A stretch of DNA of 32,927 nucleotides from Azospirillum brasilense (lineage in GTDB: Bacteria; Pseudomonadota; Alphaproteobacteria; Azospirillales; Azospirillaceae), in NCBI RefSeq assembly GCF_008365405.1, contig NZ_QOKV01000038.1, positions 1 to 32,927 on the forward strand. Direction: 5' to 3'. This document shows positions 16,676 to 24,900 of this stretch, in pieces. Within the stretch, counting starts at the first letter, position 1; the number at the start of each line of letters is the position of its first letter. The notes below the pieces were generated by a model. The model was not told the DNA's origin. It ran no database searches and worked only from the letters and a program-made list of their open reading frames with translations. The position numbers and the translations under genes are program-made.

Positions 16676-17043
16676 CGGGCAGCCCTCCATCCAGGGAGCA
16701 GGGAGCGTTCGGACTGGCACTCCGCAACCGGCGTGCCAGCGGTTCGTCATCGGTCCCACCCAATCCCGCAGCCCGCCGCTCCGGCCCGTTCATGTGCTTG
16801 GCCGGATGGGATAAATCGTCCCTGTGACAAACGGGCTACTCCGGAAGTCTGTCCGCAGCGCTTGATCTCTCCATTGCTTTGGATCAAGGGATTCCACGAT
16901 TTCGCGCGGTGCGGTGATTAAATTCTGTTCAAAGCCCAGAGCGCCTCCTCAATACTGCTCATGGAATAAGCAAAATTATGTTGCACCGCAGCATGACAAT
17001 GACGCACGTTTCACAGGCGCCGAAACGCTCGCGCGAATACAGA
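16676..17043. other. Intergenic region before the ExbB-type operon
   Basis: No protein gene is supported here. The segment must carry the promoter of the minus-strand ExbB-type operon, but no clear hexamer pair was found. A 7-bp inverted repeat (CTTGATC at 16861-16867 and its complement at 16882-16888, 14-bp spacer) is a possible regulatory site. The part around 16910-17010 is AT-richer. Confidence 0.4.
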
Positions 17044-17077
17044 AAACCCCTTTCCCGCAATTGCGGGAAAGGGGTTT
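17044..17077 (-). terminator. 34-bp perfect palindrome, terminator of the 55-residue gene
   Basis: Bases 17044-17060 are the exact reverse complement of 17061-17077. The arms contain CCCCTTTCCCGC. Read on the minus strand the stem is followed by TTTTCTGTATT. It starts 29 bp after the stop of the small gene at 17106. A run of T is weaker on the plus strand, so minus is the likely direction. Confidence 0.8.
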
Positions 17078-17105
17078 GCGGATGGATTCGTTCGTATTCG
17101 TGCGA

Positions 17106-17273
17106 TCAGGCGTCGCGGTAATGTTCCAGTTCGCGCCGCAGGTCGGTAACTTCGCGCTGCAACGCAACCACCCGGCCGACGTCGGGAGCCGTGCGGCGCT
17201 CTTCCTTTTCGAGTTCGTCTTCGACCTCGCGCTGCTCCTGCCGGATGATGTTGAACAAGGCTTTCCTCAACAT
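17106..17273 (-). CDS. Small 55-residue coiled-coil protein
   Basis: The minus-strand frame encodes a short, highly charged helical protein. It begins MLRKALFNIIRQEQREVEDE and continues with LEKEERR, VVALQREVTDLRRELEHYRD. Leu and Val positions in the second half show a heptad pattern of a short coiled coil, so dimerisation is likely. I do not recognise a family. Support for a real gene is strong: GGGAGG is 6 bp before the ATG, a sigma70-type promoter (17300-17328) lies upstream, and a perfect terminator lies downstream. It forms a complete single-gene transcription unit. A longer minus-strand frame in another register overlaps it but has none of these signals. Confidence 0.8.
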   Translation of the reverse strand: MLRKALFNIIRQEQREVEDELEKEERRTAPDVGRVVALQREVTDLRRELEHYRDA

Positions 17274-17299
17274 CGCCACCTCCCGAGCTTATTTCTAAA

Positions 17300-17328
17300 A
17301 TTTTAGCGCTTTCGGCAGTTATCATCAA
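17300..17328 (-). promoter_or_regulatory. Promoter of the 55-residue gene
   Basis: On the minus strand TTGATG (17323-17328) and TAAAAT (17300-17305) are exactly 17 bp apart, giving a start near 17293 and a leader of about 20 nt. The -10 sits in a 12-bp AT-rich palindrome (17295-17306). Confidence 0.6.
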
Positions 17329-17567
17329 GGAATTCTTGGAAAGAGTCGAATCTTCATAGGTCGGAATGCTCCTCCATGACGGCTTGGCCGCGACATTTGG
17401 CGGAGCTAACCCGCCCAGCCTTGACAACCCTTTTGCGCGTCCCCATTGGTTAACGCGCACACCTTGAGCTTCACACCTCAGGCCCCCATGGGCCGAACGC
17501 CGCCTTTCCGATCGCGCTCAGGACTTTTGGTTTCGGCGGCCCCAACTCCTTGCGGATTCAGGGGCGA

Positions 17568-18365
17568 ATGGAACGCAGACGTCTTCTTCAGCTGGCGCTG
17601 ACCGTCCCCTTCGCCGGGGCCGGCGCCTTGCTGTTCCCGCCCGCCGCGGGTGCCCAGACCAAGCCCCGCCCGGCGGCGCGGCAACGCATGGTGGTGCTCG
17701 ATCCCGGCCATGGTGGCATCGATCCGGGCGCCATCGGTGCGCGCGGCACGCTGGAGAAAGAGATCACCCTGCACATCGCGCAGGAGGTGGGGCGGCTCCT
17801 GTCCCGGCAGCACCGGCTGGGGGTGAAGTTGACCCGCGACGGCGACCGCTTCCTGTCGCTCGGCGAGCGTGTGGACGCGGCGCGCGCGGCACGGGCCGAC
17901 CTGTTCGTGTCCATTCACGCCGACAGCGCGCCAAACCGCGAGGCCCGCGGCCTGTCCGCCTACATCCTGTCCGAGAAGAGCTCCGATTCCTTCGCCGCGG
18001 CGCTGGCGCACAAGGAGAACGCCGTGGACCGGCTGGGCGGGGTCGACGTGAAGGACGCCAAGAAGGCCGTGAAGGAAATCCTGCTCGACCTGACGGCACG
18101 CCACACCAAGCACGCGGCGTTGGTGGCCCGGCATGCGATCGTGAAGGGGGCCGGGAAGGACATGCTGCTGCTGGACAACCCGATGCGTTCGGCCAACTTC
18201 GCGGTGCTCAAGGCTCCGGACATCCCGTCCGTTCTGCTGGAGACCGGTTTCCTGTCGAATCCGAAGGACGAGGCGATTCTGCGCGACCCCAAGGCGCGGC
18301 AGAAGATCGCCCGCGTTCTCGCGCGCGAAATCGCTGGGCTGGTAACGCGCGCGCCCTTCGCCTAG
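17568..18365 (+). CDS. N-acetylmuramoyl-L-alanine amidase (AmiC-like, Amidase_3)
   Basis: A zinc amidase that cuts the stem peptide from peptidoglycan, typically during daughter-cell separation. The 265 residues start with a probable twin-arginine signal (MERRRLLQLALTVPFAGAGA, cleavage near AGA-QT). Zinc ligands are H48 (DPGHGG), E63 (TLEKE) and H117 (SIHADS), and the catalytic glutamate is E225 (LLETGFLSNP). ATG at 17568 follows AGGGG; a TTG at 17550 would add six residues and is less likely. There is no AMIN or SPOR domain, so the protein is shorter than E. coli AmiC. A dual-BON lipoprotein follows in the same direction. Confidence 0.93.
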   Translation: MERRRLLQLALTVPFAGAGALLFPPAAGAQTKPRPAARQRMVVLDPGHGGIDPGAIGARGTLEKEITLHIAQEVGRLLSRQHRLGVKLTRDGDRFLSLGERVDAARAARADLFVSIHADSAPNREARGLSAYILSEKSSDSFAAALAHKENAVDRLGGVDVKDAKKAVKEILLDLTARHTKHAALVARHAIVKGAGKDMLLLDNPMRSANFAVLKAPDIPSVLLETGFLSNPKDEAILRDPKARQKIARVLAREIAGLVTRAPFA

Positions 18366-18530
18366 ACCGGATTCCTTCGCGCTCGCAGCGAGTGAAACAT
18401 TCGTGCATCACCCTGGGACAAAACCACGATGAAGCCTGACACTCCCAAGATTCCCCATTGCCAACGCACCTGCGGCATGACTTTTTCCGCCCGCCCGTTC
18501 TTTCGGCGGGCCGGGGATCGGAGGCAGAGC

Positions 18531-19115
18531 GTGTCGGGGTTTGGCCGCCTTTGGGCGCTGGTCGGGATGGCCGCTGTCGCGGGTCTTGCGTCTGGCTGCG
18601 CGCCCGTCGTTCTGGGCGCCGCCGGGGGCACCGCCGTCGTCGCGGCCAGCGAACATCGGGGCCTGTCCGGCTTCGCCTCGGACACCGAGATAAAGGCCCG
18701 CATCAACCACCTCTGGTTCCAGCACTCGCTGGAGATGCACAGCCGCATCGGCCTGACGGTCGATCAGGGCCGCGTGCTGCTGACCGGCCGCGCCACCGAC
18801 GCGCAGATGCGCCTCGACGCCGTCCGCCTGTGCTGGCAGGTGGAGGGTGTCAAGGAAGTCATCAACGAGATCCAGGTGGACACGGACTCGGGCATCATGG
18901 ACAGCGCCCGCGACACCTGGATCACGACGCAACTGCGCACGAAGCTCACCTTCGATTCGCAGATTCATAGCCAGAATTTCAGCATCGATACCGTCAACGG
19001 CGTCGTCTATCTCATGGGTCTGGCCACCCACCAGGGCGAGCTCGACCGCGTGATCGAGCACGCCCGCACGCTGCCGAACGTCCAGCGTGTCGTCAACTAC
19101 GCCCGCGTCCTCTAG
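18531..19115 (+). CDS. Dual-BON-domain lipoprotein (DolP/OsmY-like)
   Basis: The GTG at 18531 is chosen because GGAGG lies 7 bp upstream and it gives a clean lipoprotein signal (SGFGRLWALVGMAAVAGLASGC, lipid-bearing Cys23). An upstream ATG at 18429 would bury this signal 34 residues in. The 194-residue product carries two BON domains (about 50-115 and 125-190; GRVLLTGRATD and GVVYLMGLATHQGELD are their matching beta-turn motifs). Length and layout equal E. coli DolP (YraP), an outer-membrane lipoprotein that binds anionic phospholipid and supports amidase activation at the septum. Here it follows an amidase gene, which strengthens that reading (inference). Confidence 0.88.
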   Translation: MSGFGRLWALVGMAAVAGLASGCAPVVLGAAGGTAVVAASEHRGLSGFASDTEIKARINHLWFQHSLEMHSRIGLTVDQGRVLLTGRATDAQMRLDAVRLCWQVEGVKEVINEIQVDTDSGIMDSARDTWITTQLRTKLTFDSQIHSQNFSIDTVNGVVYLMGLATHQGELDRVIEHARTLPNVQRVVNYARVL

Positions 19116-19138
19116 CGCACCAGGGTTTCCGCACCGCC

Positions 19139-20524
19139 ATGGCCATCCTGCCCGCCCTCGCCCGCCGTCTTGCCGCCTCCGCCGCCATGAGCCTGCTCGT
19201 GGCGCTGGCGGCGTTCACCGTGGCGGCGGGGGGCGCCGGCACCCCGGCGATGGCGCAGCAGCAGCCGCTGCCCGACCAGGGGCCGGCCAACCGCCTGTTC
19301 GTCCAGGCGATGCAGATGATCCGGCAGGCGGACAACACCTACGACATCGCCGAGGAAAGCCGCTTCCTGAAAGAGGCGGACCGGCTGCTGAACGAGATCG
19401 TCGTCAAGTATCCGGACAGCGCGCTGGCCGTCCAGCTCGTCACCAACCAGTTCGTCGGCGACTTCGACTTCTTCGAGTTCCGTTCGCGCATCCGCTCGCT
19501 GGTCTGCAACGAGCCGATGACCTCGCTGTGCTTCCTGCACCGGGTGGCGGAGATGCTGCCCCCGGTGGAAACGCCGATCACCGCCGCCCGTTGGGATTGG
19601 CTGTCTCTGGCCGTCGCCTACAACACGATCGGCGACACCGCGCGGTCGAAGGAGATCATCGCCCCCTTCGTCAGCGCGGTGCGCCGTGGTGCGGCGTCCG
19701 ACGGGGCCGGCCAGGACCTGTTCGTCGCCCGCGCGCTCGCCCTGATGGGGCAGAGCCAGCTCGCGCTCGACATCACCCGGCAGATCCCGGAATGCTCGAC
19801 CCGCATCTACAACCTCGCCGACATCGCCAAGGCGGCGGCGTGGCGCGGCGACATGGCGCTGGCCGGCCAGCTCGCCGAGGAGGCCAAGGCCTACGCCACC
19901 GCCCGCAACTGCAGCTGGGAGCTGGGTCTGGTCGCCCAGACGCTGCTGCGCGCCGGCAAGGAGGGGGCGGCCCGCACCCTGTTCCTGAACACGGTGGAGA
20001 CGCAGTTCTCCAAATTCCGCGAGACCAAGACCGACTGCTGCCCGCCGGAGCTGGCCGTCGCCGCGGCGGAGCTGGGCGACACCAATCTGGCTCTCGGCCT
20101 GCTGCGCACCGTGCAGGACGAGAATCCCTGGACGATCCCGGCGGTCCTCGGCCGCATCGCCCGCCGCTCCGACGCCTCGGTGGCGCTGTCCTACGCCGAG
20201 CAGGTGCAGGACCTCGACATCCGCGGCGAGGCCCTGGCCGAGCTGATCGAGGCGGCGCTGAAGCGCGGCGATCCGACCAGCGCCAACGAGCTGATGAAGC
20301 GGCTGACCCGTCTGGTGGACGATTCCGCCGGACGCCGCCCTGGCCTGCTCGCCCAGAAGGCCAAGGCGGAGAAGGTGATGTACGGCGACGACCGTTGGCG
20401 CAAGAGCTTCCAGGGCTCGCTCAACGCCGCGGACCGGGCGAGCAACTTCGTCCGCCGCGACATCGGCGCTCCGCTGCTTGCCGCCCTGGTGCGGATCGAG
20501 ACCGGCCTGCCGATGCTCGACTGA
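19139..20524 (+). CDS. Secreted helical-repeat (TPR/HEAT-like) protein
   Basis: A 461-residue protein with a Sec signal (about residues 1-39, ending AMA-QQ), so periplasmic or envelope-located. The mature part is almost entirely paired helices of TPR/HEAT type, such as LADIAKAAAWRGDMALAGQLAEEAKAYA and ELAVAAAELGDTNLALGLLRTVQDENPW. Paired cysteines (VCNEPMTSLC, and DCCPPE) may form disulfides. I do not recognise a named family and no catalytic motif is visible. It starts 23 bp after the BON lipoprotein and is probably cotranscribed with it. A scaffold or adaptor in the cell envelope is the most likely role (inference). Confidence 0.82.
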   Translation: MAILPALARRLAASAAMSLLVALAAFTVAAGGAGTPAMAQQQPLPDQGPANRLFVQAMQMIRQADNTYDIAEESRFLKEADRLLNEIVVKYPDSALAVQLVTNQFVGDFDFFEFRSRIRSLVCNEPMTSLCFLHRVAEMLPPVETPITAARWDWLSLAVAYNTIGDTARSKEIIAPFVSAVRRGAASDGAGQDLFVARALALMGQSQLALDITRQIPECSTRIYNLADIAKAAAWRGDMALAGQLAEEAKAYATARNCSWELGLVAQTLLRAGKEGAARTLFLNTVETQFSKFRETKTDCCPPELAVAAAELGDTNLALGLLRTVQDENPWTIPAVLGRIARRSDASVALSYAEQVQDLDIRGEALAELIEAALKRGDPTSANELMKRLTRLVDDSAGRRPGLLAQKAKAEKVMYGDDRWRKSFQGSLNAADRASNFVRRDIGAPLLAALVRIETGLPMLD

Positions 20525-20540
20525 GGCCGGCGGTCCCCCG

Positions 20541-21830
20541 TCAGGGCCGCGTTGCCAGCACCACCAGCCCCGCCACCGGCGTGCCGCTTTCGTGGCGCAG
20601 GGTATCCGGGGCGATGCGCAGGATGGACAGCCCCGCGGCGGTCAGTCCATCCCGCACATGGCCTTCCGTATGGGCGTAGCGGCCGTGCGGGCTGACCCGC
20701 CAGGGCGCCCCGCCCTCCTCCAGCCGCTCCACCGTTAAGGCCAGCCGTCCCGCCGGACGCAACGCCGAGGCGGCCCGTGCCAACACCCCGTCCAGCGCAC
20801 CGAAATAGCAGAGCACGTCCGCGGCCACGATCAGGTCGAAGGCCGCCGGGCGGGCCTCCAGGAAGGCGCCGAGTTCGGCCTCCTCAAGCGCGTCGTAGAG
20901 GCCACGGGCGGCGGCGCGCTCCAGCATGCCGGGGGAAAGGTCCACCCCGACCAGATTTCGCGCCGTCCCACGCAGGAAGGGGCCGCACAGACCGGTGCCG
21001 CAACCGGCGTCCAGCACGTCCAGCGCCCCGCCCGCCGCGATTCCCGCACCTCTCACCGCCTCCGCGAGCAGAGCCGGGGCGCGGTAGCCCAGTTCGCCGA
21101 GCAGCTTGTCGTCGAACTCCCCAGCGAACAGGTCGAACACCTGCCGGACATAGGCGTCGGACGCCCGCTCGCCGGCGTCCAGTCCGGCGATGGCGGCGCC
21201 GATGTGGCGGGCCACCGGATGGTCGGGATGGTCGCGCAGCCACAGCCGGGCGAACCACGCCGCCTCCTCGTGCCGCCCTTCCTCGTGAAGCAGGTAGAGG
21301 GCGCCGGACAGGTTGTCGTGCGCCTCGTCCCACGCGGGCCGCAAGGCGAGCGCGCGGCGATAGGCGGTGGCGGATTCGGTCAGCCGGTCGCCGTCGCGCA
21401 GCAGGTTGGCGAGGTTGTTGAACGCCTCCGCATAGGCTGGTTCCTCGACCAGCGCCCGGCGGAAATGCCGCTCCGCCGGCGCCGCGTCGCCCGCCGCCTT
21501 CAGGGCCGAGGCCAGATTGTAATGGACCAGCGGATGATCGAGGCCGCAGGCCAGCGCCTCGCGGTAGGCCGCCACCGCCTCCTCTGCGCGGCCCAGGGCG
21601 CGCAGCACGTTGCCGAGGTTGTTGTGCGCCTCCGCGAAGCGCGGGTTCAGCGCCAGCGTGCGGCGGTAGGCCGCTTCCGCCTCCGCGGCCAGCCCGTCCG
21701 AGGCCAAGCCGTTGGCCTCCGCATAGAGGCGCATCGCCTGAGCGGCCAAACCACCCAGCCTCCCCACGCCACGGGCAAGCAGGCCCGGACGCGGCGACGG
21801 GGAACGGGGCGGATCGCTCGGCTCGGACAC
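20541..21830 (-). CDS. TPR-methyltransferase fusion (COG4976 type)
   Basis: A 429-residue cytoplasmic protein. Residues about 33-220 are four to five TPRs (AEAHNNLGNVLRALGRAEEAVAAYREAL and similar). Then comes the linker typical of this family (YVRQVFDLFAGEFDDKLLGELGYRAPALL) and a class I methyltransferase (about 235-429) with motif I VLDAGCGTGLCGP near residue 271 and DLIVAADVLCYFG. The GTG at 21830 is preferred because AGGAG lies exactly 7 bp upstream. Upstream ATGs at 21866 and 21880 fall in a 14-bp duplication and have weak sites. It is divergent from a TPR-glycosyltransferase gene, so modifying flagellin or its glycan is a reasonable guess. Confidence 0.87.
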   Translation of the reverse strand: MSEPSDPPRSPSPRPGLLARGVGRLGGLAAQAMRLYAEANGLASDGLAAEAEAAYRRTLALNPRFAEAHNNLGNVLRALGRAEEAVAAYREALACGLDHPLVHYNLASALKAAGDAAPAERHFRRALVEEPAYAEAFNNLANLLRDGDRLTESATAYRRALALRPAWDEAHDNLSGALYLLHEEGRHEEAAWFARLWLRDHPDHPVARHIGAAIAGLDAGERASDAYVRQVFDLFAGEFDDKLLGELGYRAPALLAEAVRGAGIAAGGALDVLDAGCGTGLCGPFLRGTARNLVGVDLSPGMLERAAARGLYDALEEAELGAFLEARPAAFDLIVAADVLCYFGALDGVLARAASALRPAGRLALTVERLEEGGAPWRVSPHGRYAHTEGHVRDGLTAAGLSILRIAPDTLRHESGTPVAGLVVLATRP

Positions 21831-21856
21831 GGAACGGCTCCTGAATGGGGCATGGG

Positions 21857-21884
21857 CTAACAGCATCTTTCTAACAGCATCTTT
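21857..21884. repeat. 14-bp tandem duplication with duplicated ATG
   Basis: CTAACAGCATCTTT occurs twice without a gap (21857-21870 and 21871-21884), upstream of the TPR-methyltransferase. Each copy supplies a minus-strand ATG. The two ATGs are 14 bp apart and so in different frames; the outer one opens a 7-codon frame ending in TAG. Confidence 0.85.
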
Positions 21885-21982
21885 ACCGGGAACCGGGGAA
21901 CATGGCACTTCCTTCCGGCAACAGACCGGCGGAAGGCCCCGCGACCCGGGGCCGGATCGGGCAGACGGAAAAGGCGAACCTC

Positions 21983-24900
21983 ATGAACCAGCCCCCAGAC
22001 CAGGCTTCGCCGACGACACCCGAAGACGTCGCCGCCCGGCTCGGCCGCGCCGTCGCCCATCATCGGGCGGGCCGGCTGGTCGAGGCGGAACGGGACTACC
22101 GCGCCGTCCTGGCCGCCGACCCGCGCCACCCCGACGCGCTGCACCTGCTGGGCGTGCTGGCGCTCCAGGCCGGGCATCCCGGCCCCGCCGTCGAGCTGAT
22201 CGAGGAGGCCATCCGGCAGGCCGGCGGCGTCGCCGACTACCACGACAATCTGGGAAGCGCGCTCGCCGCGCTGGACCGCCACGCCGACGCGGCGGAGGCC
22301 CACCGCATGGCCGCCGCGCTGAATCCCCTGTCGGCACAGCCGCGCCACAATCTGGGCAACGCCTTCCAGGCGCAGGCGTTGCCGGGACTGGCGGCACTGG
22401 CCTTCACCGCGGCGGTGGAACTCGAGCCGGGCTATGCCAAGGCTTGGTACAATCTGGGCAACGCGTTGCGCGCCCAGAACCGCCTTGCCGACGCCTTGCA
22501 CGCCTTCGGCCGTGCCGCGGTGCTGGCGCCTGCGATGGTCGAGGCCCACACCAACCTCAGCGACGCGTTGAGCGCCGCCGGGCGGCTGGATGAGGCGCTG
22601 GCCCAGGCCCGCGCCGCGCTGCGCCTGCGACCCGACGCTCCGAAGGCCCACCACAATCTCGGCACGGCCCTGCAACGCAAGGGCGCCTATGAGGGCGCGG
22701 AAATTGCCTACCGCGAGGCGCTGAAGCGCGCGCCCGACAACCCGGTGACGCTGAACGATCTGGGCGGCGTTCTCCTGAAGCTGGGGCGCCCCGCACAGGC
22801 CGAGCTGTGTTTTCGCAAGGTGCTCAGCCGGAACCCGCACGCCGTCGAGGCCATCCACAACCTCGGCAACGCGCTTCGGGCGCAGGGGCAGTTCACGAAG
22901 GCGGAAGCCTGTTACGAGGAGGCGCTGGCCCACGACCCGGACCTCGCCAGCGCCAGCGACAACCTCGCCGTCATCGCCCTTCTGCACGGACGGCTGGAGC
23001 GCGGCTGGGAGGGCTACGAACGGCGCTTCGCCGCCGGCCGGGTTCTGCCCGACCGGCGGATCGACGCGCCGCGGTGGCGGGGCGAGGGGCTGCGCCGGCG
23101 CCGGCTGCTGATCTGGCGGGAACAGGGGATCGGGGACGAGATCCTGTTCGCCTCCTGCTATGGCGACGTGATCGCCTGGGGCGGCGGGCCGGTGAGCATA
23201 GAAACAGACCCGCGGCTGGTCGGCCTGTTCGCCCGGTCCTTCCCACGCGCGACGGTGCGGGCGGAGACGCTGGACGCCGTGGGGCGGGAAACCATGGTTC
23301 CCCCCGATGTCGACCTTCAGATTCCAGCGGCCAGCCTGCCCGGACTGTTGCGGGGAACGCTCGCCTCCTTCGACCAGTTCACGCCCTGGCTGAAGCCCGA
23401 TCCGGCCCGCACCGCCCTGTGGCGGGACCGGCTGGACGCGCTGGGGCCGGGCCTGAAGGTCGGCGTCGCGTGGCGCAGCCAGCTTGCGACGCCCGAGCAC
23501 AAGGGCGCCTACACGACGCTGGACCAGTGGGCGCCCCTGTTCGCTCTGCCGGGTTTGGTCTTCGTCAATCTGCAATACGGGGATTGCGCGGCGGAGATCG
23601 CGGCGGCGGAAGCCCGCTTCGGCGTGACCATCCATCGCTGGGACGACCTGGATTTGAAGGACGATTTCGAATCCGCGGCGGCGCTGACCGCCAACCTGGA
23701 TCTCGTCATCACCCCGGCGATGTCGACGGGTGAACTGGCCGGCGCCCTGGGCGTGCCGGTGTGGCGGTTCGGGCACCGCGACTGGACGCAGCTCGGCACC
23801 GCCGTCCGCCCCTGGTTCCCGACGATGCGTCTGTTCCAGCCACGTCCAGGCGAAACCTTCGACGGGGTGCTGGCGGGCATGGCACGCGCCCTTGCCGCAA
23901 TGCGGCCCGCTCCGGCCCCTGTTCCCGACCGCGTGGCCACTCCCCCCTCGGCCCCAACGTCGCCGCCTCCCGCCGATCCTGAGGCCTTGCTGAACCACGC
24001 CATCGCCCTGCACCGGGCGGGACGGCTGGACGACGCCATGGCGGCCTACCGCGCGGTCCTCGACCTGGCGCCACGGCACAGCGACGCCCTTCATCTTCTC
24101 GGCCTGACCCAGCATCAGGCCGGCCATCATGCGGAGGCGGAGCGCAACATCACGGCGGCGCTCCGGATCGATCCGGATTTCCCCACCGCCTGGAACCATC
24201 TGGGCCTCGTCCAGCAGGCTCTGGACCGCCTGGACCAAGCCCTCGCCTGCTTCCGCCGCGCCATCACGCTGCGCCCGGACTTCCCCGAGGCGATGACCCA
24301 CATGGGGCTGAGCATGAACCGGCCGGACCGGCTGGCCGAGGCCAAGCGCTGGCACCGCCGGTCCATTCGTCTCGCCCCGGCCAACCCGGCGGCCCACACC
24401 AATCTGGGTTACGCCTGCGAGGTGGAGGGACGCTTCGACCACGCCGCGGCCCATTACCGGCACGCGCTGACCCTGCGGCCGGACTCCGCCGACACCCTGA
24501 ACAACCTGGGCACCCTCGCCAAGATGGCGGATCGGCCGGCTCTCTGCCGGCTCTTCCTCGACCGCGCGCTGCGGGTGGCTCCCGGACTGGCGCTTGCCGC
24601 CTGGAACCTTGGGCTGATGGCCCTGGCGGACGGCGATCTCGTCACCGGCTGGGCCGGCTACGGGCGGCGTTTCTCGGCCCGCCAGCTTCAGCGGGCGCGC
24701 CGCATCGCGCTGCCGGTCTGGAACGGAGAGCCGCTGCGCGGGCGCCGCCTGCTGGTCTGGCCGGAGCAGGGGCTGGGCGATGAAATCCTGTTCGCCTCCG
24801 TCTTCGGCGACCTGAAGGACAGCGGCGGAACCGTGGTGCTGGAGTGCGATCCGCGTCTGGTGTCCCTCTACGCCCGCGCCTTCCCCTGGGCGACCGTGCG

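Noticed and set aside
17011..17460. 149-residue minus-strand frame over the small gene
   Set aside because: It is rich in Arg and Pro without motifs, lacks a ribosome site, and crosses the promoter and terminator of the better-supported 55-residue gene.
18489..18511. 7-bp stem hairpin as terminator of the amidase gene
   Set aside because: No run of T follows and it lies just before the ribosome site of the BON gene; it may only be a leader fold.
18429..18530. Upstream ATG start for the BON lipoprotein
   Set aside because: It would place 34 charged residues before the lipoprotein signal and has no good ribosome site, whereas GTG at 18531 has GGAGG at ideal spacing.
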